A stretch of DNA of 64,000 nt, taken from contig MCFH01000066.1 in NCBI GenBank assembly GCA_002104945.1, positions 124,001-188,000 on the forward strand, read 5' to 3'. The position numbers and the translations under genes are program-made. Below the pieces are notes generated by a model. It had not been told where the DNA came from. It saw nothing but the letters and a program-made list of their open reading frames with translations, and made no database searches. Below, in pieces: positions 20,427-31,253 of this stretch (positions within the stretch are counted from its first letter, which is position 1; every line of letters begins with the position of its first letter). This DNA comes from Piromyces finnis (lineage: Eukaryota > Neocallimastigomycota > Neocallimastigomycetes > Neocallimastigales > Neocallimastigaceae).

Positions 20427-21509
20427 ACAATTTTGGTGAAAGGGTACAAAACCTTTATACGTTACATATACGATTTTCCAACTGTGAAGATATTAACTGG
20501 ATTTAAAACAAATTCAGATAATATCTATAAATTAATTAAACATAATAATTAGAATTAAATGATCCCAATAATTATTTTAAAACACCTTTAAAAGTCACCT
20601 TTTAAATTTTGGTTCAGTGAAAGGGTTATGATTTCAAAAAATTTAATATCAATACACTATAACCCTTAGCCAAAAATAAACAAATACGAAACAACGCATA
20701 ACTCGCCAAAAACGAACGCTACGGCTGTAAGTATTACGGCTGTGAAACCAAGTTTATTAGAAAGCTTAAGGGAAAAGCTATATTTTGGTATAATCGCGGT
20801 CCTTCTAACTGGTCATTTAAGGAAGATATGATCATTTGAAGATTTTAATAAGTAAATTAAAATTAATATGATATCAAGTATGGATCATAGACATTTCTTA
20901 TGACTTGACGAAAATTAAAAGGATATCAATAGAAATTCTAATTATATTAATTTAATTAATGATAGTGACTGTTACTAAAAATAGAACTAAACCATTTAGG
21001 TGTAACAGTTAACATTTATAAATTAAATAATTTTAATTATTATAAAATAGGTTAATGGATCAAGTGTTTAAATGATTAATCATATGTTTATTTTATTTTA
21101 TGTCATGACAAAACAAACAAACAAACAATCAATCTTATTATGTTATTAATATATTACATGTAATACTTTATTTTTATCAATTTAATAATCTGAACAAAGA
21201 ATATAAAATAGAATGAATTGAATTTGATTTTAATTTGTAAAGATTATAGTTATAATCTTAATTATATAGTTATTAAATATATTATCATTTATATTATTAT
21301 TAATAAATAAATAAAATTTTATAAAAAAAAGTTATTCTAAAGAATAAATATTAATTTTTCATTTGGAAGTTTAAAGGGTTATTTTATATTTAAATTTAAT
21401 TTCTTAAAAACATATTTACTATATAATTGATAACATTCTGACCTGGCCGCATAACCAAATCCAAAAACTTAACAATAATCTTTACCCGCTGTTTAGTGGC
21501 TACTTTAGA
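20427..21509 (+). other. element H leader with primer binding site
   Basis: TGGTGAAAGGGTACAAAACC at 20434-20453 sits 3 nt after the presumed LTR end ACA and begins with TGG, as a primer site should. The same ~45 bp recurs on the minus strand at 33905-33956. The rest of the leader is AT-rich; around 20760-20850 one frame looks weakly protein-like (KAIFWYNRGPSNWSFKEDM), perhaps a Gag remnant. No other signal seen. Confidence 0.6.
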
Positions 21510-22541
21510 ATGTTCACTCCAGTTCCTAACTTCCCAGACGAGGTAAACCAACTTAGAGAGGATGCTACTCAGACTGCCAAAGATATCATTGAGGGTATCA
21601 ATGAAAATTTGGTTTTCCGTGAAGATTTTCAAAATTTTTCCAATGATGTGAACAATCGTTTAAATGAAATCATGGGAGTATTAACCAGTATGAATAATAG
21701 TCAAGTTACTCAGAATGAAGATGAGCATCCATTGTTACATACCAACTATGATAGGATAGCTACTCCAAGACCTACTGCCTTTAGAGATGATGAATCTAAT
21801 TCAACAAGATTTGACTTAGATCATGATGTTATCATGAGAGGTCGTTTTGCTACTCCAATTACTCAAGTCTCAGATCCAGGTATGTTTTCCGGTAAGACTA
21901 GTGAGACCGATCTATTTTGTCAATTATGTGAAGATACTTTTAAAACTCTACCAAATCGATCTTTACCAGAAGAAACAAAAATTAATTTTGTACAATCCCG
22001 TCTTCGTGATGCTGCTAGAAATTGGTATCTTGCCAAGTACAAGGATAATATTTATCCAGCTACCATGCAAGAATTATTGGATGGATTAAGAATTGCTTTC
22101 TCCAATGTTGCTAGTTACAAGATAGCTAAAATCAAAATAATTCGTTTAAAACAACAATATGGTAAAATAAATGATTATATCGAAGAATTCCGCTCTCTTT
22201 CACAACAATTTAAATGGAATGAAGAAGCATTATCTTTAATCTTTTACAATGGGTTACATCCAAAATATCAGGAAGAAATTGAAAAGATGGAGGTATTTCC
22301 AACCACTATGGAGTCCATTATAACTAGATGTATTTTGATTGAAAGTTCTCTTTCTACAAAGAATAAGATTACCCAGTCTTCCAGTTCCAAATCTAACAAG
22401 AAAAGAAATTCACATTTCAACCACCACAGACCATACAACAACAATAACAATAACAATAACAATAGCAATAACTTCCAAAAACATAATAATAATTACTATA
22501 ACAACAATTATAAGGCTCAAAAAATTAGTTCAAAAAACTAA
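21510..22541 (+). CDS. element H Gag
   Basis: 343 residues starting at an ATG. The N-terminus is acidic and coiled-coil-like (EVNQLREDATQTAKDIIEGI). A retrotransposon Gag core follows, with DPGMFSGKTSETDLFCQLCE, AARNWYLAKYKDN and DYIEEFRSLSQQFKWNEEAL, the last resembling the capsid region of gypsy Gag. The C-terminal ~60 residues are Asn-, His- and Ser-rich (poly-N) and basic. No CCHC knuckle is seen, so RNA binding may rest on the basic tail. It ends TCA AAA AAC TAA, which forms the frameshift site. Confidence 0.85.
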   Translation: MFTPVPNFPDEVNQLREDATQTAKDIIEGINENLVFREDFQNFSNDVNNRLNEIMGVLTSMNNSQVTQNEDEHPLLHTNYDRIATPRPTAFRDDESNSTRFDLDHDVIMRGRFATPITQVSDPGMFSGKTSETDLFCQLCEDTFKTLPNRSLPEETKINFVQSRLRDAARNWYLAKYKDNIYPATMQELLDGLRIAFSNVASYKIAKIKIIRLKQQYGKINDYIEEFRSLSQQFKWNEEALSLIFYNGLHPKYQEEIEKMEVFPTTMESIITRCILIESSLSTKNKITQSSSSKSNKKRNSHFNHHRPYNNNNNNNNNSNNFQKHNNNYYNNNYKAQKISSKN

Positions 22542-22564
22542 ATAAAGGACTTCCATTGAAGTCC
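22532..22564 (+). promoter_or_regulatory. -1 ribosomal frameshift signal, element H
   Basis: Heptamer A AAA AAC at 22532-22538 is in gag register, directly followed by the stop TAA. An 8-nt spacer TAAATAAA leads to a perfect 7-bp hairpin GGACTTC-CATT-GAAGTCC (22547-22564). The pol frame is exactly -1: re-reading C gives CTA AAT AAA GGA, open from 22529 onward, and pol has no suitable ATG at its start. A AAA AAC is a known viral -1 slippery sequence. Function inferred. Confidence 0.85.
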
Positions 22565-23549
22565 CATCACCACTCGAATATAAAAATATTAAACTACACT
22601 TTTCCCACTATCAATAAAGATAATACATTACCTTCAACATTCTTTACTTTTAATACATATATATTATCCAATAATGGAGGTACAAATAAAATACATAATA
22701 AAACTATATGTACATCACTATTAGATAGTGGATCTTATTGTAATTTTATGTCGTACAAACTATTACGTACATTACAATTACATTCTCACAAAATGAATAA
22801 TGTTATCACTGTACAAGGTATCAGTGGTACTTCAATTGAACTTGATGAATATATCAACCTAAACTTCCAGTTAAAACTATTTATCAACAATAAATTTCAT
22901 TTCATCAATTTCAAAGAAAAATTTTTACTTGCGGATTATATTCCGACAGATTTATTATTTGGAAATATATTCATGTCCAAATATGAAATTCATTATAATT
23001 ACAATAAAAAATATTTATATTCAAATTTAAAATATGATTTTAACAAAAAGAAATTCAATATGAAGCATGCTACTAAGTTTTTAAATTTAGAAAAATTCAT
23101 TTCTTATAATAGAAATAATAAGAATACTACACCTACCACTTCTACAGGTGCAAATAATAATAAAAAATATTCCGCTACTTTTTATAATTTAAAAAATAAA
23201 ATTCATAATTTTTATTTCAGATCCAAAACCTTTAAGAAGAAGAAAAATGGTCGATTCCACAAATTCAAATCTAAACGTTCCAAATTTTCTAAAAAAGTTA
23301 TATTAAATAAAAATAATTATGATGGATATAATTATAATTATTTAATTCATACTTTTTTGTCCGAAAAACCAGAAGAAGTAAGCAATTTAGAAGAACATAC
23401 TATTGAGGATATTCCAGAACCCTATCGAGATTTGGCAAAAGTTTTCAGCAAACAAGAAGCTGATAAACTACCGCCACATAGAATTATAGATTGCAAAATA
23501 GTACTAGAAAAAGATGCTACTCTTCATTATGGTCCCATCTATCCTTTAT

Positions 23550-23958
23550 TGTAACGAATCATAGAAATTAGTAACCTGTCTTAGTGGTTAGTAACTAAGA
23601 CCTTGGTTTGAACTACTCGAGTTCGAAACCTCATTAATATCTTTTTTTAATTATTAAAATATTTTATAACGAAATTTTACCAAAGAAGATAATTTCTGAT
23701 TGGCTTAAAAAATTAAGTTGTAAAATTTTTATAAATTTACTTTTAAAAATTTTTATATAAATACGAGTGAAATTTCTCAAAAAAATTATTTTTAATTCGA
23801 GTTTTTATTAACAAAAAAATTTTATAATAAAAATAAAATTATTAAACACTAACCTGTTATAATTTTGTTAAGTGTTCAATAATAAAATTTTTATTTGCTT
23901 TTATTATTTTCCTTTTTATATATTTGTGTTTTTATTTATTGAACATTAGTTCTTTACA
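23550..23958 (+). mobile_element. solo LTR E1 in element H RT
   Basis: 409 bp, TGTAACGAATC...TTCTTTACA, flanked by a perfect 5-bp duplication TTTAT (23545-23549 and 23959-23963). TATA box TATAAATA at 23756-23763 sets the plus orientation. The 5' part (23578-23632) holds a tRNA-like two-hairpin region also present in E2. The spurious ATG at 23924 lies inside the LTR. Confidence 0.9.
23578..23632 (+). other. tRNA-like structured domain of the E LTR
   Basis: Hairpin 1: GTCTTAG/CTAAGAC (23578-23584 with 23595-23601), loop with A-box-like TGGTTAGTAA. Hairpin 2: GGTTTGAAC with GTTCGAAACC (23605-23613 with 23621-23630), containing the B-box-like GTTCGAAACC. The same two hairpins occur in E2 at 59876-59931 with paired base changes. 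It may be an old tRNA/SINE piece captured by the LTR. Confidence 0.55.
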
Positions 23959-26164
23959 TTTATCAGAAGAAGAATCAAAAGTTTTAGAAGAGTATATCAA
24001 GGAAAATTTAGAAAAAGGCTTTATTAGACCATCCGAATCACCCGCAGGATATCCATTGGTGTTTCAGAAAAAGAAAGATGGTACTCTTAGAGTTTGTATT
24101 GATTATAAAAAACTCAATTCTGTAACGATACGTAATTCCTACCCAATACCGCTTATTACCGACATTATAGAACGTGTCAAAGGTGCAAATTATTTCACCA
24201 AGCTCGACTTACGCTCTGCTTATAATTTAGTTAGAATAAGAAATGGTGACGAATATAAAACTGCTTTTCGCACAAAATTTGGTCACTATGAATATTTAGT
24301 GATGCCATTTGGTTTACGTAATGCTCCTGCTACTTTCCAGGCATTTATAAATTCTGTTCTCAGACCTTTCTTAGAAAAATCTGTTATTCTCTATTTGGAT
24401 GATATTCTTATATTTTCAAAAACCTTAGAAGAACACCACCAACATGTACGTGAAGTTCTTTCAAAACTATTAGAAAATAATCTATACGCTAAGCTTCCTA
24501 AATGTGAATTCAACAAACCACAAGTTGAATTCTTAGGGTATGTTATTTCAGGTTCAGGAATTGCTACCGACCCAAAAAAGATAGAATCAATCAAAAATTG
24601 GCTTACTCCTACCACAGTTAAGGATGTACAAAGATTTTTAGGTCTTTGTAACTACTATAGACGCTTTGTAATGAATTTTGCAGACTTGGCTAAACCCCTC
24701 CACAACTTAACAAAAAAGAATGCAAAGTTCAAGTGGTCTACAGAATGTGAATCCTCATTTAACATTTTAAAAACTCGTTTAACTTCCGCACCTATTTTAT
24801 CACATCCTGATCCTCAAAAACAATATATTTTAGAATGTGATGCAAGTAATGTTGCTATTGGTTCTATACTATCTCAATATGATTCAGAAAATCGTTTACA
24901 TCCTGTTGCTTACTATTCCAGAAGTCTCAGTAGTTCTGAAGTTAACTATTCTATAACAGATAAAGAATTATTAGCCATTAAGGATTCTTTCTCTACTTGG
25001 AGGCACCTTCTTCTTGATGCTAAGTACAAAATAAAAGTTTACACTGATCATAGAAACTTACTTTATACTCTTGGAGGAAAGGTAGGTAATCAAAGACAAC
25101 ATCGCTGGTACCTTTTCTTTCAAGAATACGATTTTGAACTTATATACAGACAAGGTCGTAAGAATGGTAAACCTGATAGTCTATCTCGCAGACCTGATTA
25201 CATGGATAAGACTTATGAAGTAAAGCCAGGATTTATTTTAGACTCAAAAAATGTAAAACTAATACCAAGCTTCATAGGTATCATGAGTAACTTCTTGGAA
25301 CAAGTTATTCAATACTTAAAGGACGATGAAACCGCTAAGGATATTATGTTATATTTCAGCCCATATAATGACCAAAAAGCTTATAAACCATTTAGGAAAA
25401 TGAACAAGTTTGAATTAAAAAATAATCTTATTCTATATAACAACTTAGTTTATATTCCTGAAAAACTACGTTTAGATGTTCTTATGAAATATCATGAACA
25501 ACCCTCTGCTGGACATCTTGGTATAAAAAGAACTTTAGAATTGATAACTCGAAATTTTTGGTGGCCTAAAATTAAAGATGATGTCACTAAATTTGTTAAT
25601 TCTTGTGAAACATGCGCAAGAAATAAAGTAACTAGACATCGTAAGTATGGAAAATTGCAACCCTTAGATACTCCAGAACGCCCATGGAAATCTATAGAAA
25701 TTGACTTTCTTTGTGGCCTTCCTGAGTCTAAAGGATACACCGTTATTATGGTAGTGGTTGACCGCTTTTCCAAAATGATTCACCTAGTTCCGTTTAAACA
25801 AGTTCCAAATGCAGCACAAACTGCTAAAGCTTTTTTAAACAATGTATATCGTCTACATGGTCTCCCTTATGACCTATATACTGATAGAGGCTCACAATTC
25901 ACAAGTGATGTTTGGCTCGAATTTTTGGATTTATTATATATTCATCCAAGAATAGCTACTACTGACCATCATGAAACTGTTGGACAGGTCGAGAGGTCAA
26001 ATTCTTTTATTGAACAGTATCTTAGATGTTATTCCAAGTCTTTTTATCATGATGATTGGGTTGACTGGCTTCCACTTGCAGAATTCGCTTATAACAATGC
26101 TGTTAATGAATCAACCAAAGAAACACCATTCTTCATTAATTATGGTTTTCATCCTCCGATGGAA

Positions 26165-26940
26165 ATAATAAAATAAAAAGCATTATAAAAAAAAGTCATT
26201 TTTATAATAAAAATGTTAGTAATTTATTATCGCTAATATGTATATATTTTAAAAACTACTTAATAATTAGTTTATTGCTACTATTGTTATATGATGAAAT
26301 ATCAAACATGAAAATATTCAAAATTTAAAGGGTTAGAACTTTTATTATTTTTTTTTTTTATGAAGTGTTTTATCATGATTTTGATTTTAAGCAAAGACTT
26401 TGCTGTGCTTATGGATAAAAGTATATTTTGATGAAATAACACTTTGTTTAGAGGAATACTAGACTAATAAATAATTCTTTACAAAAAAATACAAAGTAAA
26501 TAACTATCTTGACATTATTGAAAATATGAAATATATTCTTTTACTTTTATTATGGATGGTTATAATAAATATATAGAAATAATAAATAAAAAAAGATTCA
26601 ATATTAATATTTCATTTTATTCTGTTGCTAATTACTAATTAATTGTTTTATTGTTTTATATTATATTTAGTTGTTGTTTGAAATGTGAAATGAATACACG
26701 AATTGTTGCTTGCTTAATATAATTTATTTTTTAATTATAAAGCTTAATATACTTTAGCTTTCTTTTTTTTTTCGAATAATTAACAATTGAATAATATTCG
26801 AAATTATAGATAAACAACATTTCTTTCGCAGTATAAAATACATTTATATATATCTTAACCCATAAACAAGGTTGTAGGCAAAAGGAAAACAATACCAAGA
26901 AACTACTTGATAATTAAATGAAAAATAAAAAGGTAAACAT
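26165..26940. repeat. dispersed repeat I, copy 2
   Basis: Counterpart of 2030-2670, beginning exactly where element H is cut off. No open frame. From 26940 to 27505 I see only AT-rich sequence. Confidence 0.5.
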
Positions 26941-27504
26941 AAATTGTTATTACCTCAGTTTAGCATAATTTTAATTTTAAGGATTCGAGTAAAAAATATG
27001 TCTTTTCTTTAATTACTTTTTTTAATTCAATAAGAAAAAGGTTTTTAATTATTCATTTTTCATGATATAAATTCTATGGTAATTATTATAATTAAGATAT
27101 AAAATAAATACTAATTTATGCAAAATAATATAAACAATGTGAAATGACAATATTCTAAAAATGTATTATATAGATAATGCTTATTTATTATTCTACTTTT
27201 CATAATGTTTGCAAGAATTATAGATAATAACAAATGTTAATAAAATGGTAAAAGAAATATTTCTATTTAAGTTTTTCATTTTAAATATTTAAAACAAAAT
27301 ATCCTTTTTAGATTTGCTCTATAAATTTTAGTAATAAAAGGATTAAAAGTAACTTTTCTTTTTAGATAAATAAAACATTTCTTTAAAATATTTGAATGTT
27401 TTAAACAAAGCAACTTTTATCTTTTTAAAATATTATAGGAATAACAAAATGTCAATAATAATAAAAAACTTATATAAAAAATAAATAAGATTTTATACTT
27501 TATT

Positions 27505-27850
27505 AAAAAATAACACTCGTTTAACCGGCCTGAGACTGTCAAAGTGTACATGGTACATTTCAAATTAGAACTTTATAAGTGGTGATTTAGGCTATGTTAA
27601 ATACACAAGCAACATTAGGGGCTGGCACGTGGTCAAATCGAAATATGAAGCTTAACATTATGATTGGAGATATCGTACAACGAATTGCGTCTAATATACG
27701 TGGATTAAATGAGCGTCGAGACTGAAGATTCAGTATGACAGATGACAGACCCTCCTGGTCTGTCACCTAGTAATAGGAAAGAACCAACATTTCTCTAAGA
27801 ACCACCTTACTCTGATTGATGAGAGAAATGCATTCGGTAGTTAAAAAAAA
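27505..27850 (+). mobile_element. SINE-like repeat D2, 5'-truncated
   Basis: Same family as D1, opposite orientation: starts near AACACTCGTTTAACCGGCCTG and ends GCATTCGGTAGTTAAAAAAA. Includes the internal palindrome GACAGACC(CTCCT)GGTCTGTC. It lacks the tRNA-like head, as expected after 5' truncation during LINE-driven insertion. It lies 3' of the esterase gene on the opposite strand. Confidence 0.7.
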
Positions 27851-28180
27851 TTAAAAATAGCATCATATATATTTATTTATTACTGAAAATATCAACTTAT
27901 TCAATTATTTAATATTTTTACTAACAACCATATATTTAGCCAAATATCATACAATTATATTTATAAGTAAAAATAAACAATATTTTTTATTAAAAATTAA
28001 TTTTATTAGAAAATTATAAAATATTTTAATTTAGTCTATATAATGGTTTAGTTAAATATTATTTTTAAAATATCTTTTTATTAAATACAAATTAATTTTA
28101 GCTTTATTTGAACAAAATTACTATTTACTTTTAATAATGAATTTCATATTTTCTATAGCTCACATTTACACTTTTTTTAT

Positions 28181-29408
28181 TTATTTATTGATAGATTTTA
28201 ATAATTCATTTATATCTTCTGCTAAAATTGTATTTCCCTTTTTAGTTATATGTGTACGATCATACCAGAAATATTTATTGCAATTTCTTCTTTTGTTCTT
28301 TCTGTTAAATTTACACATTTTATTTATGAATTTGAAATTAAATTTAATACTATTTCTTAATATATATTTGTATTCTTCATGAGTATTATAAACAATGACA
28401 TTGATATTTGAATATTTATTAAATAAAGTTTTAGATTTTTCACTTAATAATGAGTTGAAGTACAAAACTTCTTCTTTATAATAATTATACTTTCCGCTAT
28501 CATTTACTGGGGCTAAATCTATTGGAAATACATTTAAAATCATAAAATTTCTTCCACCAACTTCATACATATTTTCGATTTTTTTAAACATGATATTGAT
28601 AATATCACTTAAATTCTCATTAATTGTTTTATTATTATTTATATAATTAACATCATTAATATCATTAGCACCTAAATATATTGCAAATAATGTATTGGTT
28701 CCGTTCCATTGATCAAAATATTTCTTTCCATGAGACATACGTTCATAAAATAATTCATATTGTTTTATGAAATCAATAGGATAATGGCTCCTATATGTTC
28801 TTTTTTATTTACCAAAAAAATATATATTTTTTAGCAAGAAGAATAAAAATTTATCTATATATAACATTTGAATATTTTATTACATATTTAAATTGATAAC
28901 AGCACCACTTTCTGAAAAATTCCATAGTTTCATATTTCTAATATTAGAGAGGTGCATTGACCAACGATCATGTCGTGAATATGTCTTTTTTTTATTATTA
29001 AAGCATAATTAAATAAAAATATATTTAAAATTTTTCCAATTAGACATTCATATCTTATTAAATTTATTAATCAATATTATTTCAAATAAATTACCATATC
29101 ATTCCAATCTGTCATAGAGTAAGAATGAGAATCACTTTTTTTGACAAGCATAATATATTTTAAAAGGAAAATATAATAAATAAATGAAATGATTTTGTAT
29201 AACCATACAATAATAAAACTTACCCAAATACTATGAGATTCTTTATATTTTCATAATCAAAAATATTATTATCTGACAAAAATAATTCAGAAAAATCTTT
29301 TCCAGAATGACTTAATGCATAGCTCTTAAATAAAAAATACACTGTTACGAAAAATAAGGGAAAATGTATCCTAATATAAATAAATAATATAGATTTATTA
29401 TTATCCAT
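28181..29408 (-). CDS. secreted GDSL/SGNH esterase, CE16-like, four exons
   Basis: Joining exons 29408-29224, 29134-29095, 28984-28884 and 28799-28181 gives 945 nt, 314 residues plus stop, with all phases matching. Donors are GTAAGT, GTAATT and GTAATA; acceptors are AAG. A hydrophobic N-terminus (about residues 7-30) is a likely signal peptide or anchor. The nucleophile block NLIVFGDSHSYS (Ser64) is built across the first splice. KLWNFSESGAVI follows, then GAND (152-155), and the catalytic pair in WYDRTHITKKGN (Asp289, His292). These are the SGNH hydrolase blocks; the spacing and LWNF..SGA block resemble CE16 acetylesterases, which remove acetyl groups from plant polysaccharides. The C-terminal third has a Lys/Arg/Asn-rich insert. 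It is the only intact host gene I find. The CE16 assignment is by memory of the family. Confidence 0.8.
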
Positions 29409-31120
29409 AATAAAAGTATATTTATTTTTCGATTAATATCAAAAAATATTTTAATAAATCTTAAATCATGTTAAATTATATTCAAAATGTTTTTTTTCTT
29501 TTAGTTATAAAATACTTTTTTTTTTATAATTTTAAAGAATAGCTTTATTATTTTATTAGTCGTATCATTAACATATCAACATTAACACAATTACTAAAAA
29601 TATTCAATTCCATTTATAAAACTAATTTCAAAAATTTGTTTTAACCCTAATTAAAAACAAATTTATTTTTTTATTTTCAAATTAATAATAATAAACAATT
29701 TAATTAGGACTTTATTTTATTTGAATGAATTAATATTGAAAAATAAATCGTACATTCACAAAGTTTAATAATAAAATCAAATTAGTTGAAATCTTCAATA
29801 ATCAACGTTTTTAAAATTTACTTTTTTTGCTTTCCAAGTTTCATTTTATACACTTTATTTTATTCTCAATGGATATAAAATATAACATTTTACTAAGAGT
29901 ACTAACTTTTTTTAAATTTATACAAAAAAATATTTTTAAAGTTTGAAAAAATATAATTTTTTAATTATCAAAATAAAAATATAATATTATTGTTTTAGGA
30001 ATATAAAATGTAAAAAGAATGAAAAATTCTTTAACTCTTTTTCTTTTTTCTTGTTTATAAATTAAATATGCAGTAATTAAAGGTGGAGATTCTTGTATTG
30101 GTATTATTTCTATTGTAATTAAGTGGTACATAAACTTTTAATAATAATTTATTTTAAATTTTGCGTAATAATAAAATAATTCAGTTGCAATTGGGTTTAG
30201 AAACTTTAAGTAATTTTTTAATGTTATTATAAAAAAAAGAGTTGACATGAATAACAATAATTTATCAAGCTATTTGTTAGTTTATAAATTATTGCTGATA
30301 TCTCGAATTGGAAAAAGCTATTAAAACTAATAAATTTTATTATGCTTTGCTTCATTTTAAATATTTTCATGATTTTATAATACTTAAATAAAAGATTAAC
30401 GTAGAAAAGAATAACACTTTATATAATTCTAAACAAAACAAATATATAATATATATGTATTAGTAATGTAGAGTAAAAGGAATATGTAAAACATATTACA
30501 GTTGAGTTTATGATAAAAAAGCATTAAAAATCATAATTATATTAGTAATGTTTTTTTACACTTGTATTCCTTTAAAAAAGTAATTATTATTTAATAATAA
30601 AAAAAGCAATGACACAACAAAACTATTAAACCCCCTAACCCCTTTAAATTTAAATATTTTAAATTTTTGAATTGAAGTCAGTGAAAGTAAATCATGACAT
30701 GGAAAGGAAAATGTAGAAATAAAAAAATATCATTAGCTGAATATTTTATATGAATTATTTGTTTTTTATTAACCATATTTTTACATTACATGTTTTTAAT
30801 ATAAAGTAAAAAATAATAAATTATCAAAAATATTTGTAGGTTATATTTTTATTTTATAATATAGTATTAGATATTATATTATTACATAGCTTAAAAATAT
30901 AATAGTAATTTGTATAGATACTGTTTTTTTTAAACAGCATTAATATACTCTATAATTACTATACTATTTATTAATTTCAATTATTTTAAACTTTATTATT
31001 AATTTAATTAAAATTATAATACATGTAATATAAAAAATTAAAAATAAAAATAAAAAAACATGTTTAAATAAACACAAATGAATAAAAAAAGGGTATAATG
31101 TATACTAGTAATTTTAATTA
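29409..31120. other. AT-rich intergenic stretch
   Basis: No open frame above background, no recognised repeat. It includes the upstream region of the esterase gene (minus strand). Confidence 0.5.
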
Positions 31121-31253
31121 AAGTAAGAAAGCCACCATTATACTAAAGTATAATAATTGTATTTGACTTCCAATATGGGACACCGAGCCAAAGATCAAAA
31201 TTTTATCATGGGACAAAATTATGATCTCCATTGGTTGCGCTGGCTCTCCTGGC

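Larger units (their letters stand above)
22538..26164 (+). pseudogene. pol: element H Pol, split by LTR E1 and truncated in integrase
   Basis: Protease SLLDSGSYCNFMS near 22727-22760 (DSG intact). A long basic linker follows, then the RT entry motif LPPHRIIDCKI. Solo LTR E1 (23550-23958) interrupts; reading resumes in the same frame because insert plus duplication is 414 bp. RT: RVCIDYKKLN, TKLDLRSAYNLVRI, MPFGLRNAPATFQ, YLDDILIFS. RNase H: ECDASNVAIG, TDKELLAI, YTDHRNLL. Integrase: HEQPSAGHLGIKRT with SCETCARNKV, IDFLCGLP, TDRGSQFTS, GQVERSNS. The frame ends YGFHPPMEIIK at about 26164, where repeat I2 starts. The integrase C-terminus and 3' LTR are missing. All visible catalytic residues are intact. 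Confidence 0.9.

Noticed and set aside
23924-23958. ATG at 23924 as the start of an independent RT gene
   Set aside because: It lies inside solo LTR E1; the true pol frame comes from 22538 and is interrupted by the LTR.
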